Below are positions 24,725-33,833 of a stretch of DNA of 64,000 bases, one piece after another. The stretch spans positions 1-64,000 of the forward strand of contig JANQSL010000065.1 of the NCBI GenBank assembly GCA_028284075.1, read 5' to 3'. The translations under genes were made by a program, and so were the position numbers. The stretch comes from Candidatus Sumerlaeia bacterium. Lineage in GTDB: Bacteria; Sumerlaeota; Sumerlaeia; SLMS01; JAHLLQ01. The notes under the pieces were generated by a model. It had not been told where the DNA came from and made no database searches. It saw only the letters and a program-made list of their open reading frames with translations. The stretch's first letter is position 1. The number at the start of each line of letters is the position of its first letter.

Positions 24725-26614
24725 ATGGCGAATCAGCGCGAACTCACATCTGACGAGGTCGTCGCACTTGAGAAGGCCGGCTGCTCCGCCAGCGACTGGT
24801 CCGGGGTCCGGGTGAGCGACGAATTCAATGTATCGGCGATTCGAAACGTCCGATTTCTCGGCAAGGTTTCCGTTTCCGGCTCTTCACAGATCGACAACGC
24901 CACGATCGAAGACTGTGACATCGGAAGAGACGTTACGATTCGCAATATCGACGGGCGAATTTCCAGCTACACCATTGAGGACGGAGCAACGATCATTGGC
25001 GTGGGCTCGTTGGTTACAAACGCGGGAGCGACGTTCGGCAATGGTGTTGAAGTCGAAGCGGTAAATGAGGGCGGAGGCCGTATTGTTCGCCTCTATGACG
25101 GCCTTTCCAGCCAGACTGCTTATCTGCAGGCCATGTATCGCTATCGCGGCAAATTGCAAAAGCAACTGGATGCCATGATCGACGCTCACATCAAGAGCAT
25201 CAAGTCAGACAGGGGGACCATTGGACAAAACGCCCGTATTGAAAACGTCCCGCAAATCGAGGATGTGCGCGTCGGCCCTTATGCAAGGATTCTGGGAGCG
25301 GCAAGGCTCGAAAACGGTACCGTCCTGAGCGAGAAGACGGCTCCCGCATTTGTCGGTTCGAATGTCGTCGCCGACGCCTTTATTGTCGCGGAAGGTGCAA
25401 AGGTCGATTCCGGTGCCATCATCGACAAGACTTTCGTGGGACAGGCCGTCAAACTCGGCAAAACGTTTTCATCGGAAAACTCTCTGTTCTTCTGCAATTG
25501 CGAAGGATTCCACAGCGAAGCAGTGGCCATCTTCGCCGGTCCGTACACCGTAACACATCATCGCAGCACATTGTTGATTGCCGGTGCATACTCTTTCTAT
25601 AATGCCGGAAGCGCGACGAACGCCAGTAACCACATGTACAAACTCGGCCCCGTCCATCAGGGGCGACTTGAGCGTGGAAGCAAAACGGCATCCGGCTCCT
25701 ACATGCTGTGGCCCTGCGTGGTCGGCCCCTTCACTGTCGTCATGGGAAAGAACATGGCCAACTTTGACACAAGTGACTTTCCCTTTTCCTATATCTCGGC
25801 CGAGTCGGATGGCAGCATGCTGACTCCCGGTATGAATATGTTCACCGTCGGAACAACCCGCGACGGGGAGAAATGGCCCGCCCGCGACAGGCGGAAAGCG
25901 ACGGAGAAGCGCGACCTGGTTCGTTTCGAGGTTTTCAGCCCCTACACCGTCGGCCGCATGCTGAAAGGCGAAAAGACTTTGACTGAACTCGCCGCCTCCA
26001 CGGAGAAATCCGTGAAGGTGGTTCGCCACAATGGCATTACCATCAAACGACTGCTTCTTCGGACCGGTGCAAAAAACTACGCGGGAGGTATTGACCGATA
26101 CCTGTTTGGTGAAATTCTGAAGCATGCCGACACCGACTCACTCGCTGCGGCTTCACAAGGAAAGGTATGTCGCGAATGGGTGGACGTTGGCGGACTGCTC
26201 ATCAGCAAAGACCGGCTGGCTGAGATTCTGAAGGACGTGGAGCAGGGCAAACTTGGCACGGCGGCAGATCTTCAGAGAGCACTCGTGCAAGCCTCTGACG
26301 CCTACGAAGCGGATGCGTGGGCATGGATACGGGACGTTTATGAAGAAAGACACGGCAAGAGCGTCGACGATCTGACGAAGGAGGATATCGACGCCATTCG
26401 TGCCGCTCACAACAAGATGACGGGCACGTTCATGAAGAAGCTTCTTGCCGATGCGGAAAAGGAGTTCGATGAGGGAACCCAGCTTGGTTTCGGCCTCGAT
26501 GGCAATGGGACCGGAGCGGACCGCGTCGCTGATTTCGAGGATGTCCGTGGAACGTTCGAGGGGAATTCGTTTGTCAAAGGGCTGAAGAAACAACTGGAGG
26601 AAGTGGGAAGCTGA
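24725..26614 (+). CDS. DUF4954-like protein with left-handed beta-helix (hexapeptide-repeat) region
   Basis: Starts MANQRELTSDEVVALEKAGC; hexapeptide-like repeats 'ATIEDCDIGRDVTIRNIDGRISSYTIEDGATIIGVG...VGPYARILGAARLENGTVL'; resembles DUF4954 proteins. Confidence 0.75.
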   Translation: MANQRELTSDEVVALEKAGCSASDWSGVRVSDEFNVSAIRNVRFLGKVSVSGSSQIDNATIEDCDIGRDVTIRNIDGRISSYTIEDGATIIGVGSLVTNAGATFGNGVEVEAVNEGGGRIVRLYDGLSSQTAYLQAMYRYRGKLQKQLDAMIDAHIKSIKSDRGTIGQNARIENVPQIEDVRVGPYARILGAARLENGTVLSEKTAPAFVGSNVVADAFIVAEGAKVDSGAIIDKTFVGQAVKLGKTFSSENSLFFCNCEGFHSEAVAIFAGPYTVTHHRSTLLIAGAYSFYNAGSATNASNHMYKLGPVHQGRLERGSKTASGSYMLWPCVVGPFTVVMGKNMANFDTSDFPFSYISAESDGSMLTPGMNMFTVGTTRDGEKWPARDRRKATEKRDLVRFEVFSPYTVGRMLKGEKTLTELAASTEKSVKVVRHNGITIKRLLLRTGAKNYAGGIDRYLFGEILKHADTDSLAAASQGKVCREWVDVGGLLISKDRLAEILKDVEQGKLGTAADLQRALVQASDAYEADAWAWIRDVYEERHGKSVDDLTKEDIDAIRAAHNKMTGTFMKKLLADAEKEFDEGTQLGFGLDGNGTGADRVADFEDVRGTFEGNSFVKGLKKQLEEVGS

Positions 26615-26643
26615 GACGGTCTACATCATCAACAAATTCTTCG

Positions 26644-26674
26644 GTGCGGGCTCTGTCTGGAGCCCGCACTTTTT
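26644..26674 (+). terminator. Rho-independent terminator after the DUF4954-like gene
   Basis: Perfect 10-bp stem gtgcgggctc/gagcccgcac, loop tgtctg, followed by TTTTT. Confidence 0.9.
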
Positions 26675-26770
26675 GTACCCATCGCCTCGCAAACCCCATG
26701 GGTTTCGCCTTGCCGCAGAGTACCATCTCCCTTCGTCATAGCGCACCGCCAGGAACCCAGGCAAGCTCCC

Positions 26771-28261
26771 ATGACGACTCAAGCCTCCGAAAACCTTCAC
26801 TCCCGGCCTCTTGGAACACCTCTTCCCGATCGGGAGCACGCCTGCTCGGTTTCCATGCCCGCCTGGCAGGATGTGATCGATTATGAGGAAGGTCGGCCAG
26901 AAACGCTGCACCAGTTAAGAGCGGGATATCCGCGATTCCTCATCCCGCCCCGGGTCCGCGAGCTGTTCGACGCATGCGCTCGGCGGTTTGCCGCGGAAGG
27001 AGAGCAAACCTTCGTCTTTCCGTCCGAAGCCTCGGCAATGCGCTGTCTGGAGTTTCTCAAGCGCGAGAAAGGCTGTAAGGCTGTTATCGACAACGCTGGT
27101 TATGAAGGCCTCCAGGCGGTGACATTTCCATCTGACTGTTTTGCAACAGTGAAGAAATACTGGCAACACTCAGGAGAAATTGTTTCCTCCCGCCTCGCAC
27201 AGTCGGCGCTTGCCGGACGGAGAGTCGCGGATGACAGAGAAGCACGCAGCAACCTGGTGGAACGAATAGCCGCCTTTACCAAAGCGCCGGCGAAGAACAT
27301 CCTCCTCTACCCCAGCGGGATGGCGGCTATCTTCCATATCCATCGCCTCTTGTGCCGCCTCCACCCGGGCAAAGCGACCGCACAGTTCGGATTTGCTTAT
27401 CTGGACACCGTGAAAATCCAGGAATGGTTCGGCACGGGCCTTCACTCGTTTCCTCATTGCAGGGAGACTGACTACGTTGAGCTGGAGAAACTGGCGAAAA
27501 CCGGTTCGCTGGGAGGGGTCTTTACCGAGCTTCCAACCAATCCGCTTCTCGACTGTGTCGACATCCGGCGGCTTCACGATATCACGTCGAAAAACGGAAT
27601 TCCACTCGTTGTGGACGACACGATCGCCACGTTTCTCAACGCCGATCCACTGCCGTTCTGCGACTACCAGGTCACAAGTCTCACCAAGTCTTTTTCAGGG
27701 GCGGGAGATGTCATGTCCGGAAGTCTCGTGATTTCTCCTCACTCTGAGATTGCCAAAAAACACCGGAGCACACTGATTGACTTGCAGGATGTCGACCTTT
27801 GGCCGGAGGATGCCATTGCGCTTGATGAAAACTCGCGCGGTTTCGTCGAACGGCAGGCTGTCATGAACGGGAACGCCGAGCGTCTCGCGGAATTTCTAAG
27901 CCAACATCCCGCCGTGGAAAGAGTGTACTATCCAAGGTACCGCTCACCGGAGAAATTCGAAACCGTACGACGTGACAACGGTGGATGGGGAGCTCTGATG
28001 TCAGTGCTCCTGAAGGAGCCCTCGCGCACCGCCAGAGTTTTCTACGACACACTCGATGTCCCGAAGGGACCAAGTCTTGGTACGGATTTTACTCTTGTCT
28101 GTCCGTACACGATGATCGCCCACTACCATGAACTGGAGTGGGCGGAGAATCAGGGCGTGTCACGATGGCTTGTCAGAGTGAGCGTGGGAACAGAGCCCTA
28201 CGACACGCTTCAGTCAAGATTTGCCACGGCACTCGAGGCGGCGCTAGTTCGCCAAAACTGA
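26771..28261 (+). CDS. Cys/Met-metabolism PLP enzyme, fungal-type cystathionine gamma-synthase-like
   Basis: N-terminal 'SRPLGTPLPDREHACSVSMPAWQDVIDYEEG...LRAGYPRFLIPPRVREL' resembles eukaryotic Str2/Met-7-type enzymes; PLP core 'LLYPSGMAAIF', 'VVDDTIATFLNADPLPFCDYQVTSLTKSFSGAGDVMSGS'. Confidence 0.8.
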   Translation: MTTQASENLHSRPLGTPLPDREHACSVSMPAWQDVIDYEEGRPETLHQLRAGYPRFLIPPRVRELFDACARRFAAEGEQTFVFPSEASAMRCLEFLKREKGCKAVIDNAGYEGLQAVTFPSDCFATVKKYWQHSGEIVSSRLAQSALAGRRVADDREARSNLVERIAAFTKAPAKNILLYPSGMAAIFHIHRLLCRLHPGKATAQFGFAYLDTVKIQEWFGTGLHSFPHCRETDYVELEKLAKTGSLGGVFTELPTNPLLDCVDIRRLHDITSKNGIPLVVDDTIATFLNADPLPFCDYQVTSLTKSFSGAGDVMSGSLVISPHSEIAKKHRSTLIDLQDVDLWPEDAIALDENSRGFVERQAVMNGNAERLAEFLSQHPAVERVYYPRYRSPEKFETVRRDNGGWGALMSVLLKEPSRTARVFYDTLDVPKGPSLGTDFTLVCPYTMIAHYHELEWAENQGVSRWLVRVSVGTEPYDTLQSRFATALEAALVRQN

Positions 28262-29380
28262 CCACAACACACCGGCGGCAATCGCCGAGCCGATCACACC
28301 TGAAACATTCGGTCCCATGGCGTGCATGAGCAGGAAGTTACTCTTGTCGTATTCCTGGCCAACCTGATGAACAACACGAGCAGAGTCCGGAACGGCTGAG
28401 ACACCGGCCGCACCAATCAACGGATTCAACCGGTTTTCCCCTTTCAGGAACAGGTTCATGAATTTGGCAAAGAGCAACCCTGAAGCTGTCGCAATCATGA
28501 AGGAAAACGCACCGAGGGCGAAAATCTTGATGGATTCACCCTTGAGAAAACTCTGCGCCTCGGTGCTGACTCCGACACTGAAACCCAGGAGAATCGTCAC
28601 GGTGTCAATGAGAGCGGTGCGTGCCGTATTGGCAAGACGCTCCGTCACACCCGACTCCTTCAGCAGATTTCCGAAGAAAAGCATGCCAAGCAGGTTGAGA
28701 GCGCCCGGAACGATAAACGCCGCTGCGATGAAGCCGATAATCGGAAAAAGAATCTTCTCCCGTTTCGTCACCTGACGAGGCGGCTTCATGCGGATGAGCC
28801 TCTCCTCTTTCGTGGTCAGTAACCGCATGATGGGCGGCTGAATGACCGGAACGAGAGCCATATAAGAGTAAGCGGACACCGCAATGGCTCCAAGCAGTTC
28901 CGGCGCAAGTTTGGATGACAGGAAGATCGCGGTGGGGCCGTCGGCGCCGCCAATGATACCGATGGCTCCCGATTGTCCGGGACTGAAGCCGAGAAAAAGA
29001 GCTCCCAGCAATGTGAGGAAAATACCCGCCTGTGCCGCCGCCCCCAGAAACAACAGCTTCGGATTCGACAAAAGCGCGGAAAAATCCGTCATGGCTCCGA
29101 TACCGAGAAAGACCAGTGGCGGGAACCATCCATAGCGAACGCCGTGGTAAAGAATGTTGAGAACGGAGTGTTCCTCCCGGTAACCAATTCCCATTCCTTC
29201 AGTGAAAGGAATGTTACCCACCAGCATGCCAAAACCAATAGGTACAAGAAGAAGAGGTTCGTAGTCTTTTGTAACGGCAAGATAGATGAAAACACAACCG
29301 ATCACAATCATGATCAGATTGGTGACATGGAAATTTCCAAAACCGCTGTTGGCAGCAAAAGTCTGAATGAATTCCAGCAC
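28244..29380 (-). CDS. Na+-translocating decarboxylase beta subunit (OadB/MmdB family)
   Basis: 'IGGADGPTAIFLSSKLAPELLGAIAVSAYSYMALVPVIQPPIMR', 'GAAGVSAVPDSARVV', 'MHAMGPNVSGVIGSAIAAGV'. GTG start at 29380 preceded by GAGGAG. Confidence 0.96.
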   Translation of the reverse strand: MLEFIQTFAANSGFGNFHVTNLIMIVIGCVFIYLAVTKDYEPLLLVPIGFGMLVGNIPFTEGMGIGYREEHSVLNILYHGVRYGWFPPLVFLGIGAMTDFSALLSNPKLLFLGAAAQAGIFLTLLGALFLGFSPGQSGAIGIIGGADGPTAIFLSSKLAPELLGAIAVSAYSYMALVPVIQPPIMRLLTTKEERLIRMKPPRQVTKREKILFPIIGFIAAAFIVPGALNLLGMLFFGNLLKESGVTERLANTARTALIDTVTILLGFSVGVSTEAQSFLKGESIKIFALGAFSFMIATASGLLFAKFMNLFLKGENRLNPLIGAAGVSAVPDSARVVHQVGQEYDKSNFLLMHAMGPNVSGVIGSAIAAGVLWSVLAN

Positions 29381-29411
29381 GGAATGACTCCTCAAGTCCG
29401 GAAGACGTTGG

Positions 29412-29831
29412 CTATTCGATATCGAGAAGTGCGTCGCCCTCGAGCACCGATTGTTCCGCCGCAACGTGGAGCTTTGCCACCTTGCCGCTTCGCGACGCAT
29501 ACACTTCGTTTTCCATCTTCATCGCTTCAAGAATCAAAACGATCTGCCCGTCCTTCACTTCATCGCCTTCCCTGACGGCAACGGACTTGATAACTCCTGG
29601 AAGGGGTGAGCGAACGGAACCGAGGGATCCCTGCGGCTTCATGCGCGCAGGTTGAGGACCCGCGCCCGTCACGGCTTTTGGACGTTCAATATGAACGGTT
29701 GGAGCCTTCGCGCGTTCAACCTCAACGGTGTACGTCACACCGTTGACAGTGACATCAGCGTCGCTCCCTTCCATTCGATCAATCGAGACGTCGTACCTGT
29801 TTCCTGCAATCGTGAACTTAAACTTCTTCAT
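29412..29831 (-). CDS. Biotin carboxyl carrier subunit
   Basis: 'VREGDEVKDGQIVLILEAMKMENEVYASRSGKVAKL' biotinyl-lysine motif EAMKME; start refined to MKKFKFTIAG. Confidence 0.95.
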   Translation of the reverse strand: MKKFKFTIAGNRYDVSIDRMEGSDADVTVNGVTYTVEVERAKAPTVHIERPKAVTGAGPQPARMKPQGSLGSVRSPLPGVIKSVAVREGDEVKDGQIVLILEAMKMENEVYASRSGKVAKLHVAAEQSVLEGDALLDIE

Positions 29832-29836
29832 ACGGG

Positions 29837-30271
29837 TCAGCCTTTCCTCGTTGGGAAGGTCCATTTGTCGATCATCATGTGTGTTTTTCCTGAATTCCAC
29901 CAGCCACTGTATGGGCGTGTGACCTTGCGAATCGTCACGGCTCCCGGGGGCGCTTCTTCGAAGGTGCGAAGATCCAGGTACAATGCCAGGGCGATGGCAT
30001 GAACGACTTCGGCGGTCACTTCCGGGACGGGCGGATCACCCGCTTCTCTCTCCGACCTTGCTCTGACGGTTCTTCCGGACGTAAATCGCGCAAGGAACTT
30101 CAGCGCAGTGAAAATGGTAATCAAACCGAGGAAAACCGCAAGCATACCAACAAGCGCCACCTGACTCCCGAAGGAGATGATCTCAGCCGCGGTCCGTTCA
30201 CCGGTTCCATCCTGAGCGAAAGAAATGCAGGGAGCTGCAAGAATACAAACGATGCAAAATCGGGTCTTCAT
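29837..30271 (-). CDS. Decarboxylase gamma/delta subunit, OadG-like single-TM protein
   Basis: N-terminal signal plus TM '[21 protein letters not shown]'; located between carboxyltransferase and BCCP genes. Confidence 0.85.
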   Translation of the reverse strand: MKTRFCIVCILAAPCISFAQDGTGERTAAEIISFGSQVALVGMLAVFLGLITIFTALKFLARFTSGRTVRARSEREAGDPPVPEVTAEVVHAIALALYLDLRTFEEAPPGAVTIRKVTRPYSGWWNSGKTHMMIDKWTFPTRKG

Positions 30272-31812
30272 AGCGGAATACTCGCATGCTTCTTGGGAGG
30301 ATTGCTGTCGCGTTTGGTGCTGAGCATCTCAAGTGCTCGAATCAGACGGAAACGGGTCTTGTCAGGCTCAATGATGTCATCGATGTAGCCATGCTCCGCC
30401 GCGCGATACGGATTCATGAAATTGTCTTCGTACTCGCTGGTGAGCTCGGCAAGTTTTGCCTCGGGATTTTCCGCTCCGGAAATTTCCTTGTGATTGAGAA
30501 CTTCAACCGCACCCTTGGCTCCCATCACAGCGATTTCAGCCTGCGGCCACGCATAGTTGATGTCACCTCGCAGGTGCTTGGAACTCATGACGCAATAGGC
30601 GCCGCCATACGCTTTCCGTGTAATGACTGTCAGCTTCGGGACGGTTGCTTCAGCATATGCGAACAGAAGTTTCGCGCCGTGGATGATAATTCCACCATGC
30701 TCCTGCGACGTTCCCGGCAGAAATCCAGGCACATCCTCGAACGTGATGATCGGGATGTTGAAGCAGTCGCAGAACCGTACAAACCGGGCGGCTTTCCGCG
30801 ATGCGTTGATATCCAGAACGCCGGCAAGATACTTGGGCTGATTCGCCACGATTCCAACAGAGCGGCCGTTCAAACGGGCAAAGGCTGTGATGATGTTCTG
30901 TGCGTATCTGGGCTGAATCTCCAACAGGCGATGGTCATCCATCACCAACCCGATCAGCGTTCTCATGTCATACGGCTTGTTGGGGTCGTCCGGAACGATT
31001 TCGTTCAGTTCCGAATCCGCACGATTTATCGGGTCGGAGCATTCCAGGATCGGAGCCTCGCCGAGGTTGTTCTGAGGCAGGTAACTGAGGAGCACTTTGA
31101 TCAGATCTATGGCCTCCTCTTCCGTGTCCGCGCTGAAGTGCGCGCAGCCGCTCTTGCTCGCATGCACGGTTGCTCCGCCGAGGTCATCAACTCCAACGTC
31201 TTCTCCGGTCACGGCCTTGACCACCTTGGGGCCCGTAATGAACATATAGGCACCTTGCGACATGATGGTGAAGTCAGTAATGGCGGGTGAATAGACTGCC
31301 CCGCCTGCACAGGGACCCAGAATTGCGGAAATCTGGGGAACCACGCCGGACGCAAGAACGTTACGGAGAAAGATATCCGCATAGCCTGCAAGTGACAGTA
31401 CACCTTCCTGAATACGCGCACCGCCGGAATCGTTCAGACCGATGACGGGAGCACCGACTTTCATTGCCGCGTCCATCACCTTGCAGATTTTCTTTGCAAA
31501 TGTCTCTGAAAGGGACCCGCCGAAAACCGTAAAGTCCTGGGAAAAAACAAACACCTGACGGCTGTCGATCGTTCCGTAGCCACAAACCACGCCGTCGGCG
31601 GCGAATCGCTGCTTCTCCATTCCGAAATCCGCGCAGCGATGCTTCACGAAGATGTCAAACTCCTCGAAGCTCCCCTCGTCGAGCAGCATATCGATTCGCT
31701 CACGGGCTGTGTAGCGCCCCTTCTTGTGCTGCGAATCGATCCTTTTCTGGCCGCCGCCGAGTTGAGCCTGCTCGCGCTCCGCACGCAGTTTCAGAATCCG
31801 GTCCTCAATCAT
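30268..31812 (-). CDS. mmdA: Acyl-CoA carboxyltransferase / methylmalonyl-CoA decarboxylase alpha subunit
   Basis: '[41 protein letters not shown]', '[26 protein letters not shown]', '[21 protein letters not shown]'. Start refined to [13 protein letters not shown]. Substrate inferred from context. Confidence 0.9.
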   Translation of the reverse strand: MIEDRILKLRAEREQAQLGGGQKRIDSQHKKGRYTARERIDMLLDEGSFEEFDIFVKHRCADFGMEKQRFAADGVVCGYGTIDSRQVFVFSQDFTVFGGSLSETFAKKICKVMDAAMKVGAPVIGLNDSGGARIQEGVLSLAGYADIFLRNVLASGVVPQISAILGPCAGGAVYSPAITDFTIMSQGAYMFITGPKVVKAVTGEDVGVDDLGGATVHASKSGCAHFSADTEEEAIDLIKVLLSYLPQNNLGEAPILECSDPINRADSELNEIVPDDPNKPYDMRTLIGLVMDDHRLLEIQPRYAQNIITAFARLNGRSVGIVANQPKYLAGVLDINASRKAARFVRFCDCFNIPIITFEDVPGFLPGTSQEHGGIIIHGAKLLFAYAEATVPKLTVITRKAYGGAYCVMSSKHLRGDINYAWPQAEIAVMGAKGAVEVLNHKEISGAENPEAKLAELTSEYEDNFMNPYRAAEHGYIDDIIEPDKTRFRLIRALEMLSTKRDSNPPKKHASIPL

Positions 31813-32133
31813 GGTCGTCTCCGGGTTGTTGAAACACCCGCTGATTTGCCATCCGTCCGCGAGTGCGAGCGCGACGTAGCGAATCACTCAAGCAGAGTGC
31901 AATAGAAAACAGAGTTTATTTATCCGCATTATCTCAATAAATGTTTTTTCTTGCTTTCCGCCTGTTTCCGGTCCGCTGGCATGTAAACTCTCACCTCCTT
32001 CCGAGGGAGTGATTGACAACGGGCACGATACGCTCAATTGTATCGGTCCGGTTTCGGACTCTCTGCCCGCGGGGCGGGGCGGCGAATCCTGGTCGGATCG
32101 CCACAATTCCGTCGAATTACAGGAGTAGTTGAT

Positions 32134-33639
32134 ATGGCTGTCGAAGCAGTGGAACCGAAAGCCGAAGTCAGATCATTTCTAAACGGCACACCGAAAAAGA
32201 TACTCATTGGCGGCCAGTGGGTCGAAGCACTCGAAGGCGGAACCTTCGAGGTCCTCAATCCAGCGGACGAATCCGTGCTTGCCTCCGTTCAGCAGGGCGG
32301 GGCCGCGGACATCGAGCGTGCAGTCAAGGCGGCCCGGCGATCTTTCGAGGAAGGCGCGTATCGTCGAATGAGCGTTCATGAGCGCTCGAAACTTTTGTTT
32401 AAACTCTCGGACCTGATTGAGACCCACCTTGATGAACTGGCACAGTTGGAATCACTCGACAACGGCAAACCTTACTCTGTTGCAAAAGCCGCCGACCTGC
32501 CGCTTGTCGTTGAGCATTTCAGGTACTATGCCGGCTGGGCGGATAAAATCACCGGCGAGACTATTCCGGTCGCTCCGCCCTACGACCCGAACGGCCGCTA
32601 CTTGAACTATACCCTGCATGAACCTGTCGGTGTTGTTGGTCAGATTATTCCGTGGAACTTCCCGCTCCTCATGGCTGCATGGAAACTTGGAGCCGCCCTG
32701 GCAACTGGCAACAGCCTGATTCTCAAGCCGGCTGAGCAAACTCCGCTGAGCGCGTTGCGGCTTGGCGAGTTGATTTGCGAAGCGGGCTTCCCCGACGGCG
32801 TTGTCAATATCGTGACAGGGTTCGGAGACGCCGGAGCTGCACTCGCAAGCCATCCCGATGTGGACAAGGTTGCATTTACAGGAAGCACCGAGGTCGGCAA
32901 GAAGATCGTTGGAGCTTCCGCCGGGAACCTGAAACGTGTGACTCTGGAACTCGGTGGAAAGTCTCCCAACGTGATTTTCGCAGACGCCGACATTGAAGCG
33001 GCTTCCGCTGCGGCCGCCTCAGCAATCTTTTTCAATCACGGTCAGTGCTGTTGCGCCGGTTCCCGTATGTTCATCGAAGAAAAAGTCTACGATGAGGTGG
33101 TTGACCGCGTTGCAGACATCGCAAAGGACATCAAGGTTGGTCCAGGCATGGCTCCCGACACCAACATGGGACCTCTTGTTTCAGAGGAACAGCTCGAACG
33201 GGTGCTTGGCTACATTCAATCAGGCATCGACGAAGGAGCGGAACCCATTGCCGGCGGTGAAACACAAAAGGCCGGGAAAGGCTACTTCTGCAAGCCGACC
33301 GTCTTCAAAAAGACCCACAACAAAATGACAATGGTCCGGGAGGAAATTTTCGGCCCCGTTGTAGCCGCACTTCCCTTTTCGGAAGTCGGTGAAATGGAAC
33401 ACCATGCAAACGACACACACTACGGTCTCGCTGCCGGAGTGTTCACTTCAGACGTGGGAAAGGCACATCGCACAGCGGAGGCGCTGAGAGCCGGAACGGT
33501 TTGGGTTAACTGTTACAACATGTTCGACGCGGCCTCTCCGTTTGGCGGCTACAAGCAGTCCGGCTACGGACGGGAAATGGGCAAGTACGCCCTCGACAAC
33601 TACACCCAGGTGAAGAGCGTCTGGATGAAAATCGGGTAG
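32134..33639 (+). CDS. NAD(P)-dependent aldehyde dehydrogenase
   Basis: 'IIPWNFPLLMAAWKLGAALATGN', 'FTGSTEVGKKI', 'ELGGKSPNVIFADAD', 'NHGQCCCAGSR', 'EEIFGPVV'; RBS AGGAG upstream of ATG at 32134. Confidence 0.96.
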   Translation: MAVEAVEPKAEVRSFLNGTPKKILIGGQWVEALEGGTFEVLNPADESVLASVQQGGAADIERAVKAARRSFEEGAYRRMSVHERSKLLFKLSDLIETHLDELAQLESLDNGKPYSVAKAADLPLVVEHFRYYAGWADKITGETIPVAPPYDPNGRYLNYTLHEPVGVVGQIIPWNFPLLMAAWKLGAALATGNSLILKPAEQTPLSALRLGELICEAGFPDGVVNIVTGFGDAGAALASHPDVDKVAFTGSTEVGKKIVGASAGNLKRVTLELGGKSPNVIFADADIEAASAAAASAIFFNHGQCCCAGSRMFIEEKVYDEVVDRVADIAKDIKVGPGMAPDTNMGPLVSEEQLERVLGYIQSGIDEGAEPIAGGETQKAGKGYFCKPTVFKKTHNKMTMVREEIFGPVVAALPFSEVGEMEHHANDTHYGLAAGVFTSDVGKAHRTAEALRAGTVWVNCYNMFDAASPFGGYKQSGYGREMGKYALDNYTQVKSVWMKIG

Positions 33640-33665
33640 CTCAGCGCTAAAGACGACTCCTCAAG

Positions 33666-33694
33666 GGGCTCCGGCGGTCTTCACTCCGGAGCCC
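33666..33694 (+). terminator. Possible terminator hairpin
   Basis: 9-bp stem gggctccgg/ccggagccc with 11-nt loop; weak downstream T-run. Confidence 0.5.
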
Positions 33695-33833
33695 TTCGTG
33701 TTCCAGTATCGACACCTCACCAAAATTTATTGGACACTAGTTATCCAATTTGTCTTGATCCCGGCCATTCTTCTCACTTACACACCCGGCGAACGCGGCG
33801 GCGGCCCGTTCAATCTCTCACGGATCACTGTTC

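Noticed and set aside
25469-26125. 218-aa - strand ORF
   Set aside because: Antisense to the DUF4954-like gene; shadow frame.
30286-31290. 334-aa + strand ORF
   Set aside because: Exactly antisense to the conserved carboxyltransferase gene; composition is that of a shadow frame and no family motif is visible.
32134-33639. Acylating (CoA-dependent, PduP-like) aldehyde dehydrogenase
   Set aside because: Motifs ELGGKSPN and GQCCCAGSR match the classical NAD(P)-dependent ALDH family rather than PduP.
33640-33833. Cobalamin riboswitch upstream of mutAB
   Set aside because: No recognisable B12-box sequence; only a possible terminator hairpin is seen.
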